Shown: positions 33,854-44,014 of the stretch, in pieces
How positions within the stretch are numbered: position 1 is the stretch's first letter
How the letters are laid out: each line of letters opens with the position of its first letter
Origin: Balneola sp. EhC07
GTDB lineage: Bacteria > Bacteroidota > Rhodothermia > Balneolales > Balneolaceae
DNA: 64,000 nt
Direction: 5' to 3'
Assembly: GCF_001650905.1 (NCBI RefSeq)
Contig: NZ_LXYG01000018.1
Span: 186,001 to 250,000 of the forward strand
Position numbers and translations under genes: made by a program
The notes under the pieces: generated by a model
Database searches by the model: none
The model's input: the letters and a program-made list of their open reading frames with translations, nothing else
Told to the model about the DNA's origin: nothing

Positions 33854-34684
33854 ATGAAAAAGAATTCATATTTATTTTTAACTGTAATTTTATTATTCAC
33901 TGCTTGTAAAAGCTCGAGATTAGTAAACCCGGGTGATACAGTTCAGGAAGCTTATCAAAAAGGTATTACGAAATTTGAAGAAGGAAGCTATGGCGATGCA
34001 GCTGAGATCTTTGAAACTGTTACAAGAGTAGGAAGAGGTAGTGAGTACGCTCAGGAAGCCCAATATTATTTAGCAGAAAGTTATTTTAATCAGGAAAGAT
34101 ATATCCTTGCTGAAGCTGAGTATAATAGATTTATCACTTTTTATCCCAGAGACTCAAAGCGTCAAGAAGTAGATTATAAAAAAGCTCTGAGTATCTATCA
34201 TCAAAGTCCGAGGTACAGACTGGATCAAAGTGCTACAAGAAGAGCTATCGAAGAATTTCAATTGTTTAACAGCAGATACCCTGATTCCAGGTTTGTAACA
34301 GAGTCTGCAGGTAAAATAAATGAGTTGAGAGAAAAACTTGCCAGAAAGTATTACGAGTCTGCTCAGTTTTATTCCAGAACGGATCAGTATAAAGCAGCAA
34401 CAATTTACTATGATCTGGTTATTGACAGATACCCGGAATCTAAATGGGCAGAAACAGCTTTGCTAAACCAGATTGACACATATAACGAATATGCAGTCAA
34501 TAGTATCCTTAACAAGCAAGTAGAAAGATATAATTTAGCAATATCTTCTTACGAGAAATTTATTCAGTTATTTCCACAAAGCAATGCTCGTTCCGAAGCA
34601 GAAACTTTTAGAGATGAAGCCGAACAAGGAGTCAAAGATGCTCAAGAACAATTGCGACAAAGAGAAACTAACCAAGGTAATTAA
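33854..34684 (+). CDS. bamD: outer membrane assembly lipoprotein BamD
   Basis: 276 residues. Lipoprotein signal with lipobox LLFTAC (Cys18), then five TPR-like repeats: AYQKGITKFEEGSYGDAAEIFE, then AEYNRFITFYPRDS, FQLFNSRYPDSRF, YDLVIDRYPESKWAE and YEKFIQLFPQSNA. The FxxxYPxS repeats are diagnostic of BamD, which works with BamA to insert beta-barrel proteins. It lies 14 bases after the prenyl synthase and 6 bases before nadD. Confidence 0.92.
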   Translation: MKKNSYLFLTVILLFTACKSSRLVNPGDTVQEAYQKGITKFEEGSYGDAAEIFETVTRVGRGSEYAQEAQYYLAESYFNQERYILAEAEYNRFITFYPRDSKRQEVDYKKALSIYHQSPRYRLDQSATRRAIEEFQLFNSRYPDSRFVTESAGKINELREKLARKYYESAQFYSRTDQYKAATIYYDLVIDRYPESKWAETALLNQIDTYNEYAVNSILNKQVERYNLAISSYEKFIQLFPQSNARSEAETFRDEAEQGVKDAQEQLRQRETNQGN

Positions 34685-34690
34685 CCTGAT

Positions 34691-35269
34691 TTGAGAAAAA
34701 TCGGTCTACTCGGCGGTACTTTTGACCCTGTTCATAACGGACATATTGAAATCGCGTATTCATTTATAAATTCAGGTTTTATAGATGAATTATGGATTTT
34801 GTTAACTCCATTTCCTCCTCATAAACTGGGTGAAAAGCATGTTCCGTACGAGAAAAGACTTTCGATGCTTAAGGCTGCTTTTTCAGATACTGACTTTAAG
34901 ATACTTTCTATCGAAAAAGAATTACCGAAACCTTCGTACACATACCGAACCATTCAGATTTTAAAAGAAAACAACCCTGATACTTTTTTTTATTTTTGTT
35001 TAGGGGAAGATAGTCTTGCTCAATTCCATACCTGGAAACATTTTGAGGAGATTTTAGATGAAGCTGAACTTTTAGTTGCCAAAAGACCTCAGTCTGATCA
35101 CAAAAATGTCGATAATGAAATTCTAAGCAAAACTACTTTTGTGGAACATACCCCAATTGAAGTTTCGTCTTCAGCTATTAGGGACCGTATTTCGGAGATC
35201 AAGTTTCTGAAATCAAATATTCCTGAACAAGTTTATTCAATTATTGAAAAAGAGAATTTATATCGCTAA
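34691..35269 (+). CDS. nadD: nicotinate-nucleotide adenylyltransferase NadD
   Basis: 192 residues with a TTG start (AAGG-like sequence about 12 bases upstream). GGTFDPVHNGH (8-18, H15 and H18) is the nucleotidyltransferase motif; TPFPPHK, EDSLAQFHTWK and SSSAIRDRI (the ISSTxxR-like motif) complete the NaMN adenylyltransferase site. It makes NaAD in NAD synthesis. 6-base spacer from bamD indicates an operon. Confidence 0.93.
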   Translation: MRKIGLLGGTFDPVHNGHIEIAYSFINSGFIDELWILLTPFPPHKLGEKHVPYEKRLSMLKAAFSDTDFKILSIEKELPKPSYTYRTIQILKENNPDTFFYFCLGEDSLAQFHTWKHFEEILDEAELLVAKRPQSDHKNVDNEILSKTTFVEHTPIEVSSSAIRDRISEIKFLKSNIPEQVYSIIEKENLYR

Positions 35270-35293
35270 TTACTGCGAACTTAAAATTCTCTT

Positions 35294-36316
35294 ATGTCAT
35301 TATCCCGAAAACAATTTCTAAAAAATACAAGTCTGGCTTCTCTCGGTTTAGTTGGATTATCAAAAAACTCTTGTGAAGAGGAAAAAACCGAGGTTAATGA
35401 GTTGATTCTTCCCAATGCTATAAGCTGGGGTTCTACCATCGGTTTAATAGCACCGGCAAGCCCCATTTATGACGCTTCTCAGTTTGATGAGATGATAATT
35501 ACTTTAAAAAGTCTCGGCTTTAATCTGAAGCTGGGTAAACATGTTCAGGATCAGTATGGTTACCTGGCCGGATCTGATGAAGACAGAGCAGCAGATCTGG
35601 TTGATATGTTTAAGGATTCTGAAATAGATGCTATTCTTTGTGTTCGTGGAGGATGGGGTTGTAACAGAATACTCGACCTGATCGATTATGAAGCCATAAA
35701 AAGTAATCCAAAACCTCTTATCGGATTTAGTGATATAACCTCACTTCATAATGCAGTTTTATCTAAAACAGGATTAGTTAGTTTTCATGGGCCTGTTGGA
35801 AAATCAGATTGGAATGATTTCACAAAAGAAAGTTTCGAAAAGGTCTTGATCAAAAAGGAAAAACAGAAATATTCACTTCCAAGTAACCAAGCTGATGCTT
35901 TTACAATAACATCAGGAGTAGCAGAGGGTCAACTTCTAGGAGGTAATCTTTCCGTACTTGTGGCAATGATGGGATCAGAGTACCTGCCTGACTTTACAAA
36001 TGCTATACTTTTTCTCGAAGATGTTGGGGAAGATGTTTACAGATTGGATCGTATGCTTACTCAATTAAAATTGAATGGTATACTGGATGTAATTTCAGGA
36101 TTTATCTTTGGGAAGTGTACGAATTGCGACGCAGGAGCTAATAGCTTAACCCTTCCACAGCTTTTAAATGATACGATAAAACCTTTGAAAATTCCTGCAT
36201 TTTATGGAGCAATGATAAGCCACGAAGAACTTAACATAACAATACCGGTTGGTTTACGTGGCAGAATGGATGCTGATAACAAGTCATTCGAAGTTTTATC
36301 AGCAGCTGTTAAATAG
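35294..36316 (+). CDS. exported S66 family LD-carboxypeptidase
   Basis: 340 residues. The N-terminus (SRKQFLKNTSLASLGLVGLSKNSC) is a signal peptide with a possible lipidation Cys27 and an RK pair weakly Tat-like. GLIAPASP, ILCVRGGWGCNRILDLID and PLIGFSDITSLHNAVL (catalytic Ser146 in the SDIT motif) identify the LD-carboxypeptidase family. The final EDVGEDVYRLDRMLTQL segment and IPVGLRGRMD fit the C-terminal domain. It trims the terminal D-Ala from peptidoglycan tetrapeptides, here from outside the cytoplasm. Confidence 0.9.
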   Translation: MSLSRKQFLKNTSLASLGLVGLSKNSCEEEKTEVNELILPNAISWGSTIGLIAPASPIYDASQFDEMIITLKSLGFNLKLGKHVQDQYGYLAGSDEDRAADLVDMFKDSEIDAILCVRGGWGCNRILDLIDYEAIKSNPKPLIGFSDITSLHNAVLSKTGLVSFHGPVGKSDWNDFTKESFEKVLIKKEKQKYSLPSNQADAFTITSGVAEGQLLGGNLSVLVAMMGSEYLPDFTNAILFLEDVGEDVYRLDRMLTQLKLNGILDVISGFIFGKCTNCDAGANSLTLPQLLNDTIKPLKIPAFYGAMISHEELNITIPVGLRGRMDADNKSFEVLSAAVK

Positions 36317-36387
36317 ACATTTTTTTACTCTAATTTCACGTGGAAATTTGTTTATTTCCAATGAAAACTCTCACCAAAACTAATTAC

Positions 36388-39300
36388 ATGAATAAGCTAA
36401 ACCGCTACGGCAAAACAAAGGGGACCTTTTTGGTACTTTTTTTAAGTGTTTTTCCAACATTATTGTTTGCTCAAGTAACAGGAAGTTCAAACTTTGTTGA
36501 ACTTCATTCTGATACAACAGACACTAATAAAATTGAAAAGAAATCAAAAAACTTACCTCTTAATCCGGGTAGGTTGATAGAAGTAAATTCTACAGAAGCT
36601 ACTTGGATGTCATTAGATGTAAGCCCTGATGGATCTAAAATCGCATTTGATTTCATGGGAGACTTATATGAGATACCATTTTCGGGTGGTGAGGCTAAGC
36701 AATTGACGGATGGAATGGCTTTTGATTCTCATCCAAGATACAGCCCGGATGGAAAATATTTGCTCTATGTTTCTGATGCCCATGGTGCTGATAATTTATA
36801 CTACATAAACTTAGAAGATACATCAGATGTAACTCAGGTCACCAAAGGCAAATCCAGCGGTTATGCTTCAGGTGAATGGACAACAGATGGCGAATATATA
36901 ATAGGAGCCAAAGGAAAAGGAGTTCCTAAACTCTGGATGTACCATAAAGATGGTGGAAGTGGTACAGCGCTAATCTCATCTCCGAATGGACTTAAAACAA
37001 CCGATCCGGCTGTAGGTCATACAGGACGTTATATATATTTCTCACAAAGAAACGGATCATGGAATTATAATGCTCAATTCCCTCAATATCAGATTGGAAG
37101 ATATGATCGTGAAACAGGAGAACGTACTTCTGTAACATCCAGATATGGATCAGCATTTACACCAGTTCTTTCAAGTGATGGCAAATGGATGGTTTATGGA
37201 AGTAGATTTGAAGACAAAACAGGACTTGTTCTTCGTGACATGGATTCAGGTTCTGAAAACTGGTTGGCTTATCCGGTTCAAAGAGATGATATGGAATCTC
37301 AAGCAACTCTTGGTGTACTTCCTGCAATGTCGTTTACTCCTGATAACAATCATCTAATAGTTTCTTATGGTGGTAAGATCCATAAAATTCCAGTTGATGG
37401 TAGTGAAGCTACGAAAATTCCATTTGAGGTTACTACCGAACTCGAAATGGGACCTGAAGTTCTTTTCAAATATCCGATCAGTGATGAAACTGAAATGATT
37501 GCTACACAGATCAGAGACGCTGTTCCTTCACCTGACGGAAAGTGGTTGGCATTTACAGTATTGAATGATTTGTATATACAGGAATTACCTGAAGGAGAAC
37601 CTAAACGACTAACAAATTCAGGAGATACCGAAGCACAACCAACCTGGTCTCCTGATGGTAAGAAGTTGGCTTATGTAACCTGGAATTCTACAGAAGGAGG
37701 GGCTATAGTTTCTGTTGACCCTTTCGCTAGAAGATTCCGTCCAACAAAATTAACCAATAAAACAGGTATTTATACAAACCCGGTTTATTCCGGAGATGGA
37801 AGCAAGATCGTTGCTTTTAGAAATGATAAACAAGTTTACGACGATTCTTACGGCCCAGGATTTTCAGGTGCTTTAACGGATATAGTTTGGATACCTTCAA
37901 ACGGTGGGGAAGTTTCTGTCATTGACAGAGCTAAAGGTCGCTCAAATCCACATTTTGTAAAATCAGACGATCGTATTTACCTGAACAGATCCGGAACTTT
38001 AGTATCGATCAGATGGGATGGTACGGATGAAAAAGAACATGTAGCTGTTACCGGTATTACAACTTATTCACCATTCAACCTTGAAACTGCTTTAAAAGAA
38101 GCAGAAGTTTGGAAAACACCTGCAGAAATTCTTCATCCTGATGGAGATCATGATCATGCCAAAGAAAACAATCCCCCTTCACGGGCTGCTTTTATTCAAA
38201 TGGCTCCGGAGGGTGATCAAGCTTTGGCTCAGGTAAACAATAATATTTATGTGGTCACTGTACCTGTTACAGGTGGAAGTACTCCTTCAATATCTGTTGC
38301 CAATGCAGCATCTGCACCATTTCCTTCAAAAAAGCTGACTACTATTGGTGGGCAATTTCCAACATGGAGTGCTGACGCTAAACAAGTTCACTGGTCAATA
38401 GGTAATGGCCATTTCATATATAATTTTGATGATGCAGAAGCTTTCGAAGACAGTGTGAAAGCGGCAAAAAAGCTTGAAGAAGAAAAGAAAAAAGAAGAAG
38501 CTGAGAAAAAAGCTGAAGAAGATGAAGATTCTGATGAGGATAAGGATGAAGGTGATAATGAAGGCGATGAGGACAAAGAAAAATCATCTGACAAAAAAGA
38601 AAAAAAGAAAGATGATACATTTAAACCCATTGAGCTTTCTATAGATGTAACCATAGAAAAAGATATTCCCGAATCATCCATACTTCTGAAGAACGCCAGA
38701 ATTATTACAGCAAATGGCAATGAAGTTATTGAAGGAGGGGATATCCTGATCAGAAATAACAGAATTGTTGAAGTTGGAAAAAACCTCTCTGCTAACGGTG
38801 CTCAGGAAATGGATATGACCGGAAAAACCATAACTCCGGGATTTGTCGATACTCATGCGCATATGTGGCCGAACTGGGGAATTCATAAAGAAGAGATCTT
38901 TAATTACGCTGCAAATCTTGCCTATGGGGTTACTACAACAAGAGATCCTCAAACTGCAACTACAGATGTTCTTACTTATTCTGATATGGTTGAAACGGGA
39001 AGAATGCTCGGTCCAAGAGTATATTCTACTGGACCAGGTTTTGGGTACTGGGCGTATAACGTAAAAAGCTTAGAAGAAGCTCAGAATGTGATGAAGCAGT
39101 ACAGTAAATATTACGATACCAAGACTATCAAAATGTATTTAGCAGGTAACCGTGAGCAACGACAGTGGATCATTCAGGCAGCTCGTGAGCAAAAGATAAT
39201 GCCAACTACTGAAGGCGCATTAGACTGGAAACTAAATATGACACAACTCATTGATGGTTATCCGGGGCATGAACATTCTCTGCCAATTTATCCGGTCTAC

Positions 39301-39927
39301 AATGATGTAGTGGATGTAATAGCTCAATCCAAAATGGCTGTTACTCCAACGCTACTGGTGTCTTATGGAGGGCCTTGGGCTGAGAATTTTTACTACTCTC
39401 GTGAAAATCCATATGACGATTCTAAATTGAATAAATATACTCCTTATTCTGTACTGGCAAGTAAAACAAGAAGGAGACCGGGTTGGTTCAGAGACGATGA
39501 GCATGTTTTCCAAAAGCACGCTGAAACTATGACCAAAATTGTAGAAGCAGGCGGTCTAGCCGGTGTAGGAAGCCACGGTCAGTTAGAAGGGCTTGGATAT
39601 CATTGGGAACTATGGTCGGTAGCTGCGGGTGGAATGAGTAATATTGATGCTATCAGAGTTGCTACCATTCTTGGTGCTGAATCTATTGGGCTTGATGGAG
39701 ATCTTGGGTCGATTGAAGAAGGAAAATTAGCAGATCTGGTTATTCTTTCCGAGAATCCTCTTGATGATCTGAGAAATACAAATACAGTTACTCATGTTAT
39801 GAAAAATGGTCGTTTGTACGATGCGAATAATCTGAATGAGGTTTACCCGAGAAAAGTAAAAGCAAAGCCATTTAGTTGGAACGATCCAAAGCCTCAAAGC
39901 TTAGGTTTGCCGGGAACGAATAAATAA
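36388..39927 (+). CDS. secreted PD40 (TolB-like) beta-propeller amidohydrolase
   Basis: About 1180 residues from the ATG at 36388, chosen because it gives a good signal peptide (MNKLNRYGKTKG, hydrophobic core, LLFAQ); ATGs at 36340 and 36361 are alternatives. The N-terminal two thirds hold PD40/TolB blades (DVSPDGSKIAFDFMGDLYEI, HPRYSPDGKYLLYVSD, TWSPDGKKLAYV). A Lys/Glu/Asp-rich linker (about 38455-38620) follows, then an amidohydrolase domain with GFVDTHAHMW, GHEHSLP and GVGSHGQLEGLGYHWE, and the closing EEGKLADLVILSENPL. The substrate is unknown; it is a family widespread in FCB bacteria. Confidence 0.88.
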   Translation: MNKLNRYGKTKGTFLVLFLSVFPTLLFAQVTGSSNFVELHSDTTDTNKIEKKSKNLPLNPGRLIEVNSTEATWMSLDVSPDGSKIAFDFMGDLYEIPFSGGEAKQLTDGMAFDSHPRYSPDGKYLLYVSDAHGADNLYYINLEDTSDVTQVTKGKSSGYASGEWTTDGEYIIGAKGKGVPKLWMYHKDGGSGTALISSPNGLKTTDPAVGHTGRYIYFSQRNGSWNYNAQFPQYQIGRYDRETGERTSVTSRYGSAFTPVLSSDGKWMVYGSRFEDKTGLVLRDMDSGSENWLAYPVQRDDMESQATLGVLPAMSFTPDNNHLIVSYGGKIHKIPVDGSEATKIPFEVTTELEMGPEVLFKYPISDETEMIATQIRDAVPSPDGKWLAFTVLNDLYIQELPEGEPKRLTNSGDTEAQPTWSPDGKKLAYVTWNSTEGGAIVSVDPFARRFRPTKLTNKTGIYTNPVYSGDGSKIVAFRNDKQVYDDSYGPGFSGALTDIVWIPSNGGEVSVIDRAKGRSNPHFVKSDDRIYLNRSGTLVSIRWDGTDEKEHVAVTGITTYSPFNLETALKEAEVWKTPAEILHPDGDHDHAKENNPPSRAAFIQMAPEGDQALAQVNNNIYVVTVPVTGGSTPSISVANAASAPFPSKKLTTIGGQFPTWSADAKQVHWSIGNGHFIYNFDDAEAFEDSVKAAKKLEEEKKKEEAEKKAEEDEDSDEDKDEGDNEGDEDKEKSSDKKEKKKDDTFKPIELSIDVTIEKDIPESSILLKNARIITANGNEVIEGGDILIRNNRIVEVGKNLSANGAQEMDMTGKTITPGFVDTHAHMWPNWGIHKEEIFNYAANLAYGVTTTRDPQTATTDVLTYSDMVETGRMLGPRVYSTGPGFGYWAYNVKSLEEAQNVMKQYSKYYDTKTIKMYLAGNREQRQWIIQAAREQKIMPTTEGALDWKLNMTQLIDGYPGHEHSLPIYPVYNDVVDVIAQSKMAVTPTLLVSYGGPWAENFYYSRENPYDDSKLNKYTPYSVLASKTRRRPGWFRDDEHVFQKHAETMTKIVEAGGLAGVGSHGQLEGLGYHWELWSVAAGGMSNIDAIRVATILGAESIGLDGDLGSIEEGKLADLVILSENPLDDLRNTNTVTHVMKNGRLYDANNLNEVYPRKVKAKPFSWNDPKPQSLGLPGTNK

Positions 39928-39933
39928 TTAGTT

Positions 39934-39959
39934 AAAAGGCTCTTTCGGGAGCCTTTTTT
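39934..39959 (+). terminator. rho-independent terminator after the amidohydrolase gene
   Basis: aaaaggctc-tttcg-ggagcctttttt forms an 8-9 bp stem ending in a T run. It lies 7 bases after the amidohydrolase stop and touches the stop codon of the convergent gene. Confidence 0.85.
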
Positions 39960-41043
39960 ATATCCTCTTTTCGGAAAGGTGGGATATTCTCTCATCATCT
40001 GTAGTTAAGTAAGTGCCCATCAAATCAGCAGTTAAACAAGAGTGAATTGGAAGTATTGTAATGAGATCTCCGGGTTCTGTATCGCTGAAAAATTCATCTG
40101 AGCATTTTACTATTCCATGCTCTTGTGATACAGTCTTCAAATAACATTCTTCAATCGGTTTTCCCCATCCTTTGTTCAGAGTTGGAACAACTTGACCAAA
40201 ATAAGGCTCTCCACTTTCTAGGAGATCATGATCTTTAGAAAAGTGGACAGCTCCTCCATGAATTAACAATTCATTTCTGGACGGATATTTAGCAACTACA
40301 GGACATTTCATTGCAATGGCTATATCTTTCGGATCGCAAGAACCGATCTGTGTCTGAATCCAATCATAAAAAACAAAATTACCGGGACTTAGCTCATCTA
40401 TTGCTCCAAAGTTTTTTAGAACAGAGCAGGAGGGAGTGTCTCCAAAACAAATTGGCAGGTCGTATTTATTCTTTATTTGACTTAAACTGTCAATAATAGG
40501 CTTGGAGAATCGTGCTATATCATTTGATGATCTGCATTTATATGAATGACCTGCATGTGAATAAAAACCATGGAGCGTTAATTTCTCAGAATTATTTACA
40601 GCCAATATCAGATTGCCGATCTGTTCAGTATCATTAAGATGAATTCCACTTCTTCCATAATTGGGATCTATTTCGATATAAACAGATACATCTGATGTTA
40701 AGTTCTTATCTAATTCTATAGCTGATTCAGAGTCAACCACCAAGATTCTTAAATCTATTTTTGAAGCCAGAGCGTTAATTTCTTTTATATCAAGAATATT
40801 AAAAGGAAATGCTACTGTAATACTTTCCCATCCATCCGATGCAAAATATTTTGCCATTTTTAGAGAAGAGACAGTAATTCCGTCAATGGGAAATTCTTTA
40901 AACCAATTACCAATTTCTAAAGACTGATGTGTTTTAAAATGGGGGCGGAATTTTAAACCGAGTTTCGAAACTTTTGAAGACATTTTCTTAATGTTCTCAA
41001 GGGCTTTATTTCTATCCAGAACCAGAGTAGGGGATGTAATCAC
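39958..41043 (-). CDS. D-threonine aldolase/D-serine dehydratase-like PLP enzyme
   Basis: 361 residues with the fold-type III (alanine racemase N-terminal) barrel. K37 in KFRPHFKTHQS is the pyridoxal lysine; YIEIDPNYGRSG, FYSHAGHSY and FGDTPSCS continue the barrel. The C-terminal domain has LPIHSCLTAD, the His-Cys pair of the zinc site in D-serine dehydratase-like enzymes. It should act on D-beta-hydroxy amino acids, cleaving D-Thr to Gly or deaminating D-Ser. The stop of the upstream barrel gene overlaps its start by 4 bases. Confidence 0.85.
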   Translation of the reverse strand: MITSPTLVLDRNKALENIKKMSSKVSKLGLKFRPHFKTHQSLEIGNWFKEFPIDGITVSSLKMAKYFASDGWESITVAFPFNILDIKEINALASKIDLRILVVDSESAIELDKNLTSDVSVYIEIDPNYGRSGIHLNDTEQIGNLILAVNNSEKLTLHGFYSHAGHSYKCRSSNDIARFSKPIIDSLSQIKNKYDLPICFGDTPSCSVLKNFGAIDELSPGNFVFYDWIQTQIGSCDPKDIAIAMKCPVVAKYPSRNELLIHGGAVHFSKDHDLLESGEPYFGQVVPTLNKGWGKPIEECYLKTVSQEHGIVKCSDEFFSDTEPGDLITILPIHSCLTADLMGTYLTTDDERISHLSEKRI

Positions 41044-41606
41044 TGAAAAAAATTAGGTTTAAAGGAATACCCTAAAGATACACCAAACCAAGGATGTATT
41101 TTATTATTTTTAATAAAAGGGGTGAACGATAATCTTATAGAGGATCCTTTTTCTTTATTAGTTAAAAACCTGTAACCGATATTAGCGAAAAGAGAAGGTG
41201 CTCCGGGAACGTCTTCAGTTTCAATATCTCCTAATGCGATACCCAAGCCTGTTTCTAACGAGTGAGGTGAACTTGAAAACTTGATCAACTTTGAATAAGA
41301 GATTATACCTACAACAGTCAAATCATCACTATTAGATTCAATGGTCCTATTGGAATTCATAGATGGTTGAAATATAGTTGGTGCGGCTCCAAACCTTAAA
41401 ACCGATGACCTGTTGATTATAAGATCGTAATTGATAGTAAAGTATGTTCCTGCTCCTCCAAATTCCAAATAAACTGAATTTATATAATCATTATCGGAAT
41501 ATTGCACTATAGCTGCTTGAGTCTGTGCAAATATCAAATTTGAAAAGAAAGTTAGAAATAAAATAGTAGAAACTATTATCAACAAACCTTTTTTAAGCAT
41601 ACTCAT
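41040..41606 (-). CDS. small outer-membrane beta-barrel protein of unknown function
   Basis: 188 residues from the ATG at 41606; the longer frame to 41636 would add ten polar residues before the signal peptide (MSMLKKGLLIIVSTILFLTFFSN... ending FAQ). The mature part alternates hydrophobic and polar residues with many aromatic turns (YLEFGGAGTYFTINYDL, LFANIGYRFL, IHPWFGVSLGYSF), as in 8-stranded barrels of this phylum. No named family is recognised. Coupled to the D-threonine aldolase-like gene. Confidence 0.6.
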   Translation of the reverse strand: MSMLKKGLLIIVSTILFLTFFSNLIFAQTQAAIVQYSDNDYINSVYLEFGGAGTYFTINYDLIINRSSVLRFGAAPTIFQPSMNSNRTIESNSDDLTVVGIISYSKLIKFSSSPHSLETGLGIALGDIETEDVPGAPSLFANIGYRFLTNKEKGSSIRLSFTPFIKNNKIHPWFGVSLGYSFKPNFFQ

Positions 41607-41698
41607 TTTAACAGATCGATTATAAATATATTGCAAAGGTTTAATAAAATAGAGTTCAGAAAGTGAAGATCAATTAATAATGAGTTATCTTTGTAGAA

Positions 41699-42142
41699 AT
41701 GAAGAAAAAGAAAAAAGAAACTATTGGCAGACTGGAAATTGTAGATTTGCCAAAATGGGATATTAAAGAAATAGAAGCTAAAATTGACACCGGAGCTTAT
41801 TCTTCAAGTTTACATTGTCACAATATTAAAGAATATGAGAAGAACGGTGCTAAATGGGTGAAATTTAACCTGTTAGACCCGGAACACCCTTCATATAATG
41901 AACGCTTATTTTCTTTGCCCGTATCAGACATAAGGGAGGTAAAAAGTTCAAACGGCCAAACTGAGTTACGAGTTTTTGTTAAAACTAAAATTATCTTTTT
42001 TAATAAAGAGCATGATATTGAATTATCACTTACTAATCGTTCAGAAATGAAATACCCGATCTTAGTAGGGCGCAAGTTTTTAAAAACCAAATTTCTTGTA
42101 GATGTTTCTAAAAAATACTTATCCAATAAAGAGGAAAACTAA
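41699..42142 (+). CDS. rimB: RimB-like retropepsin-type protease (ATP-dependent zinc protease family)
   Basis: 147 residues. D30-T31-G32-A33 in AKIDTGAYSSSLHC is the aspartic-protease motif, and the family signatures RLEIVDLPKW and NRSEMKYPILVGRKFL follow. The family (PF05618) contains RimB, which removes the C-terminal glutamate tails that RimK adds to ribosomal protein S6. The rimK homologue starts 6 bases downstream, supporting the assignment. No secretion signal; a Lys-rich N-terminus. Confidence 0.85.
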   Translation: MKKKKKETIGRLEIVDLPKWDIKEIEAKIDTGAYSSSLHCHNIKEYEKNGAKWVKFNLLDPEHPSYNERLFSLPVSDIREVKSSNGQTELRVFVKTKIIFFNKEHDIELSLTNRSEMKYPILVGRKFLKTKFLVDVSKKYLSNKEEN

Positions 42143-42148
42143 ATAAAT

Positions 42149-43072
42149 ATGAAAATAGGAATACTTTCGAGAAACGCTAATCTATACTCTACCAAAAGAC
42201 TTGTTGAAGCAATAGAAGCAAAAGGTCATGAAGCAAAGGTTATTGATCATTTAAAATGTGATATAGTAATTGAACAGGATAAACCCACCATTTTTTATAA
42301 AGGAGAACAACTATCTGATCTTGATGCAGTTATTCCTCGTATTGGTGCTTCCGTAACTTTTTATGGAACGGCAGTGGTTCGTCAGTTTGAAATGATGAAC
42401 ATCTTTAGTGCTGTTGAATCTCAGGCTTTGGTACGCTCTAGAGATAAACTGAGAAGCTTACAAATTCTAGCTAAAGCCGGAGTCGGACTTCCGAAAACTG
42501 TATTTACAAACTACTCTAAAGAGGTTGATAAATTAATTGATTCGGTTGGTGGAGCGCCTTTGATTGTAAAATTGCTTGAAGGTACTCAGGGTTATGGGGT
42601 TGTGTTAGCTCCAACAAAAAAAGCAGCCCAATCAATGATAGAAGCATTTCACAGCATGAAAGCACGTGTTATTGTTCAGGAATTTATTAAAGAAAGTAAG
42701 GGAGCCGATATAAGAGTCTTTGTCGTAAATGGAAAAGTAGCAGGAGCAATGAAGCGCCAGGGAAAAGAAGGGGAGTTCAGGTCTAATTTACATCAAGGTG
42801 GTTCCGGGAGCTTAATTAAGCTATCAAAAAAGGAGAGAGAAGCGGCTCTTACTGCTGCTCAGGCAATGGGATTACCAATAGCCGGAGTAGATATGTTACA
42901 ATCCGAAAGAGGTCCTTTAATTTTAGAAGTAAATTCATCACCTGGGTTGGAGGGTATTGAAAAATCAACCGGTAAAGATATCGCAGGCAATATTATCAAG
43001 TATGTTACCACGGCTGTAGAAGCCCAGAGAAATAACCCTTCAAAGCGTCGCAAAATAAAAAGTAATGCCTAG
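42149..43072 (+). CDS. rimK: RimK-type alpha-L-glutamate ligase
   Basis: 307 residues of ATP-grasp fold. [20 protein letters not shown] is the first lid, [18 protein letters not shown] the ATP clamp, [18 protein letters not shown] and [17 protein letters not shown] the metal-binding end. Length and PxIGAS-like opening ([13 protein letters not shown]) match RimK, which adds glutamates to the C-terminus of ribosomal protein S6. Overlaps the following aspartoacylase-like gene by 8 bases. A lysine/arginine C-terminal tail (KRRKIKS) is present. Confidence 0.93.
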   Translation: MKIGILSRNANLYSTKRLVEAIEAKGHEAKVIDHLKCDIVIEQDKPTIFYKGEQLSDLDAVIPRIGASVTFYGTAVVRQFEMMNIFSAVESQALVRSRDKLRSLQILAKAGVGLPKTVFTNYSKEVDKLIDSVGGAPLIVKLLEGTQGYGVVLAPTKKAAQSMIEAFHSMKARVIVQEFIKESKGADIRVFVVNGKVAGAMKRQGKEGEFRSNLHQGGSGSLIKLSKKEREAALTAAQAMGLPIAGVDMLQSERGPLILEVNSSPGLEGIEKSTGKDIAGNIIKYVTTAVEAQRNNPSKRRKIKSNA

Positions 43073-44009
43073 TAGCATCACAATAAATAAAGAAAAAATA
43101 AGGCCGGGCGAAAACAAAATTATCAATTTTGATATTGCAAGCTTGCCAACCAGAACATCAATAAGTCTTCCTGTTCACGTTTACAGGTCAGAAAATGATG
43201 GACCTACGATTTTGTTAACCGGTGGTTTACACGGTGATGAGCTAAATGGCGTTGAGATTATAAGACGATTGATCGATTCAGGTGATGTAATTCCTGATCG
43301 GGGAACAGTTATCGCTATTCCTATAGTGAATATCTATGGCTTTATTCAAAATTCAAGAGGGCTTCCTGATGGAAAGGATATAAATCGTAGTTTTCCGGGC
43401 GTTAGAAAGGGAGGTTCGTTAGCTAAGCTTTTAGCCTACACTATTATGAAAAATATAATCCCACATATAGATTGTGGTATAGATTTTCATACCGGTGGTG
43501 CTAGTAGATCTAATTATCCACAGATAAGAGTAGATCTGTCTAATGATGAAGCTCTTGATCTTGCAAAAGCATTTCAACCGCCTTTAATAATTAACTCAAA
43601 GTTAATTCCTAAGTCATTTAGAAGCGCTTCATTTAGAAAAGGAAAAAATATTTTGGTTTATGAGACAGGAGAATCATTAAGATTCGATGAGTTCGGAATT
43701 AAAGAAGCTTTAAATGGTACATTAAGACTAATGAATCATTTAGGGATGGTAGACTTTAAAAAGGAGGGACATAGCACTGAAATTTATAGTTCCTCTAGCT
43801 GGATCAGGTCTAGTTATGCAGGTCTGTTTTCACCGTCAATAAAACTCGGAGAAACTTTTAAGAAAAAACAGCCTCTTGGATATATCAATGGAGCCTATGG
43901 AGAACTTCATGCCAAAATATTAGCCCCTAAAGAGGGTAGGGTTATTGGTTTAAACTATTGTCCTGTAGTAAATAAGGGCGATGCAATTATACACTATTCA
44001 TATAATTAA
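43065..44009 (+). CDS. succinylglutamate desuccinylase/aspartoacylase family protein
   Basis: 314 residues of M14-like fold. [14 protein letters not shown] supplies Zn ligands H56 and E59, [11 protein letters not shown] is the Asn-Arg substrate motif, GIDFHTGG holds the third ligand, and [12 protein letters not shown] a catalytic Glu. The family removes acyl groups from N-acyl amino acids, or trims glutamate in some proposals. It follows rimB-rimK, a frequent order in proteobacteria and FCB bacteria, which suggests a role linked to glutamate-modified substrates. Confidence 0.9.
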   Translation: MPSSITINKEKIRPGENKIINFDIASLPTRTSISLPVHVYRSENDGPTILLTGGLHGDELNGVEIIRRLIDSGDVIPDRGTVIAIPIVNIYGFIQNSRGLPDGKDINRSFPGVRKGGSLAKLLAYTIMKNIIPHIDCGIDFHTGGASRSNYPQIRVDLSNDEALDLAKAFQPPLIINSKLIPKSFRSASFRKGKNILVYETGESLRFDEFGIKEALNGTLRLMNHLGMVDFKKEGHSTEIYSSSSWIRSSYAGLFSPSIKLGETFKKKQPLGYINGAYGELHAKILAPKEGRVIGLNYCPVVNKGDAIIHYSYN

Positions 44010-44014
44010 AAGAA

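Noticed and set aside
38388-38720. Serine-rich 110-residue frame antisense to the amidohydrolase linker
   Set aside because: The Ser/Phe richness simply mirrors the Glu/Lys/Asp codons of the low-complexity linker.
41818-42126. 102-residue frame antisense to rimB
   Set aside because: It is a shadow of a conserved gene with a complete DTGA motif on the plus strand.
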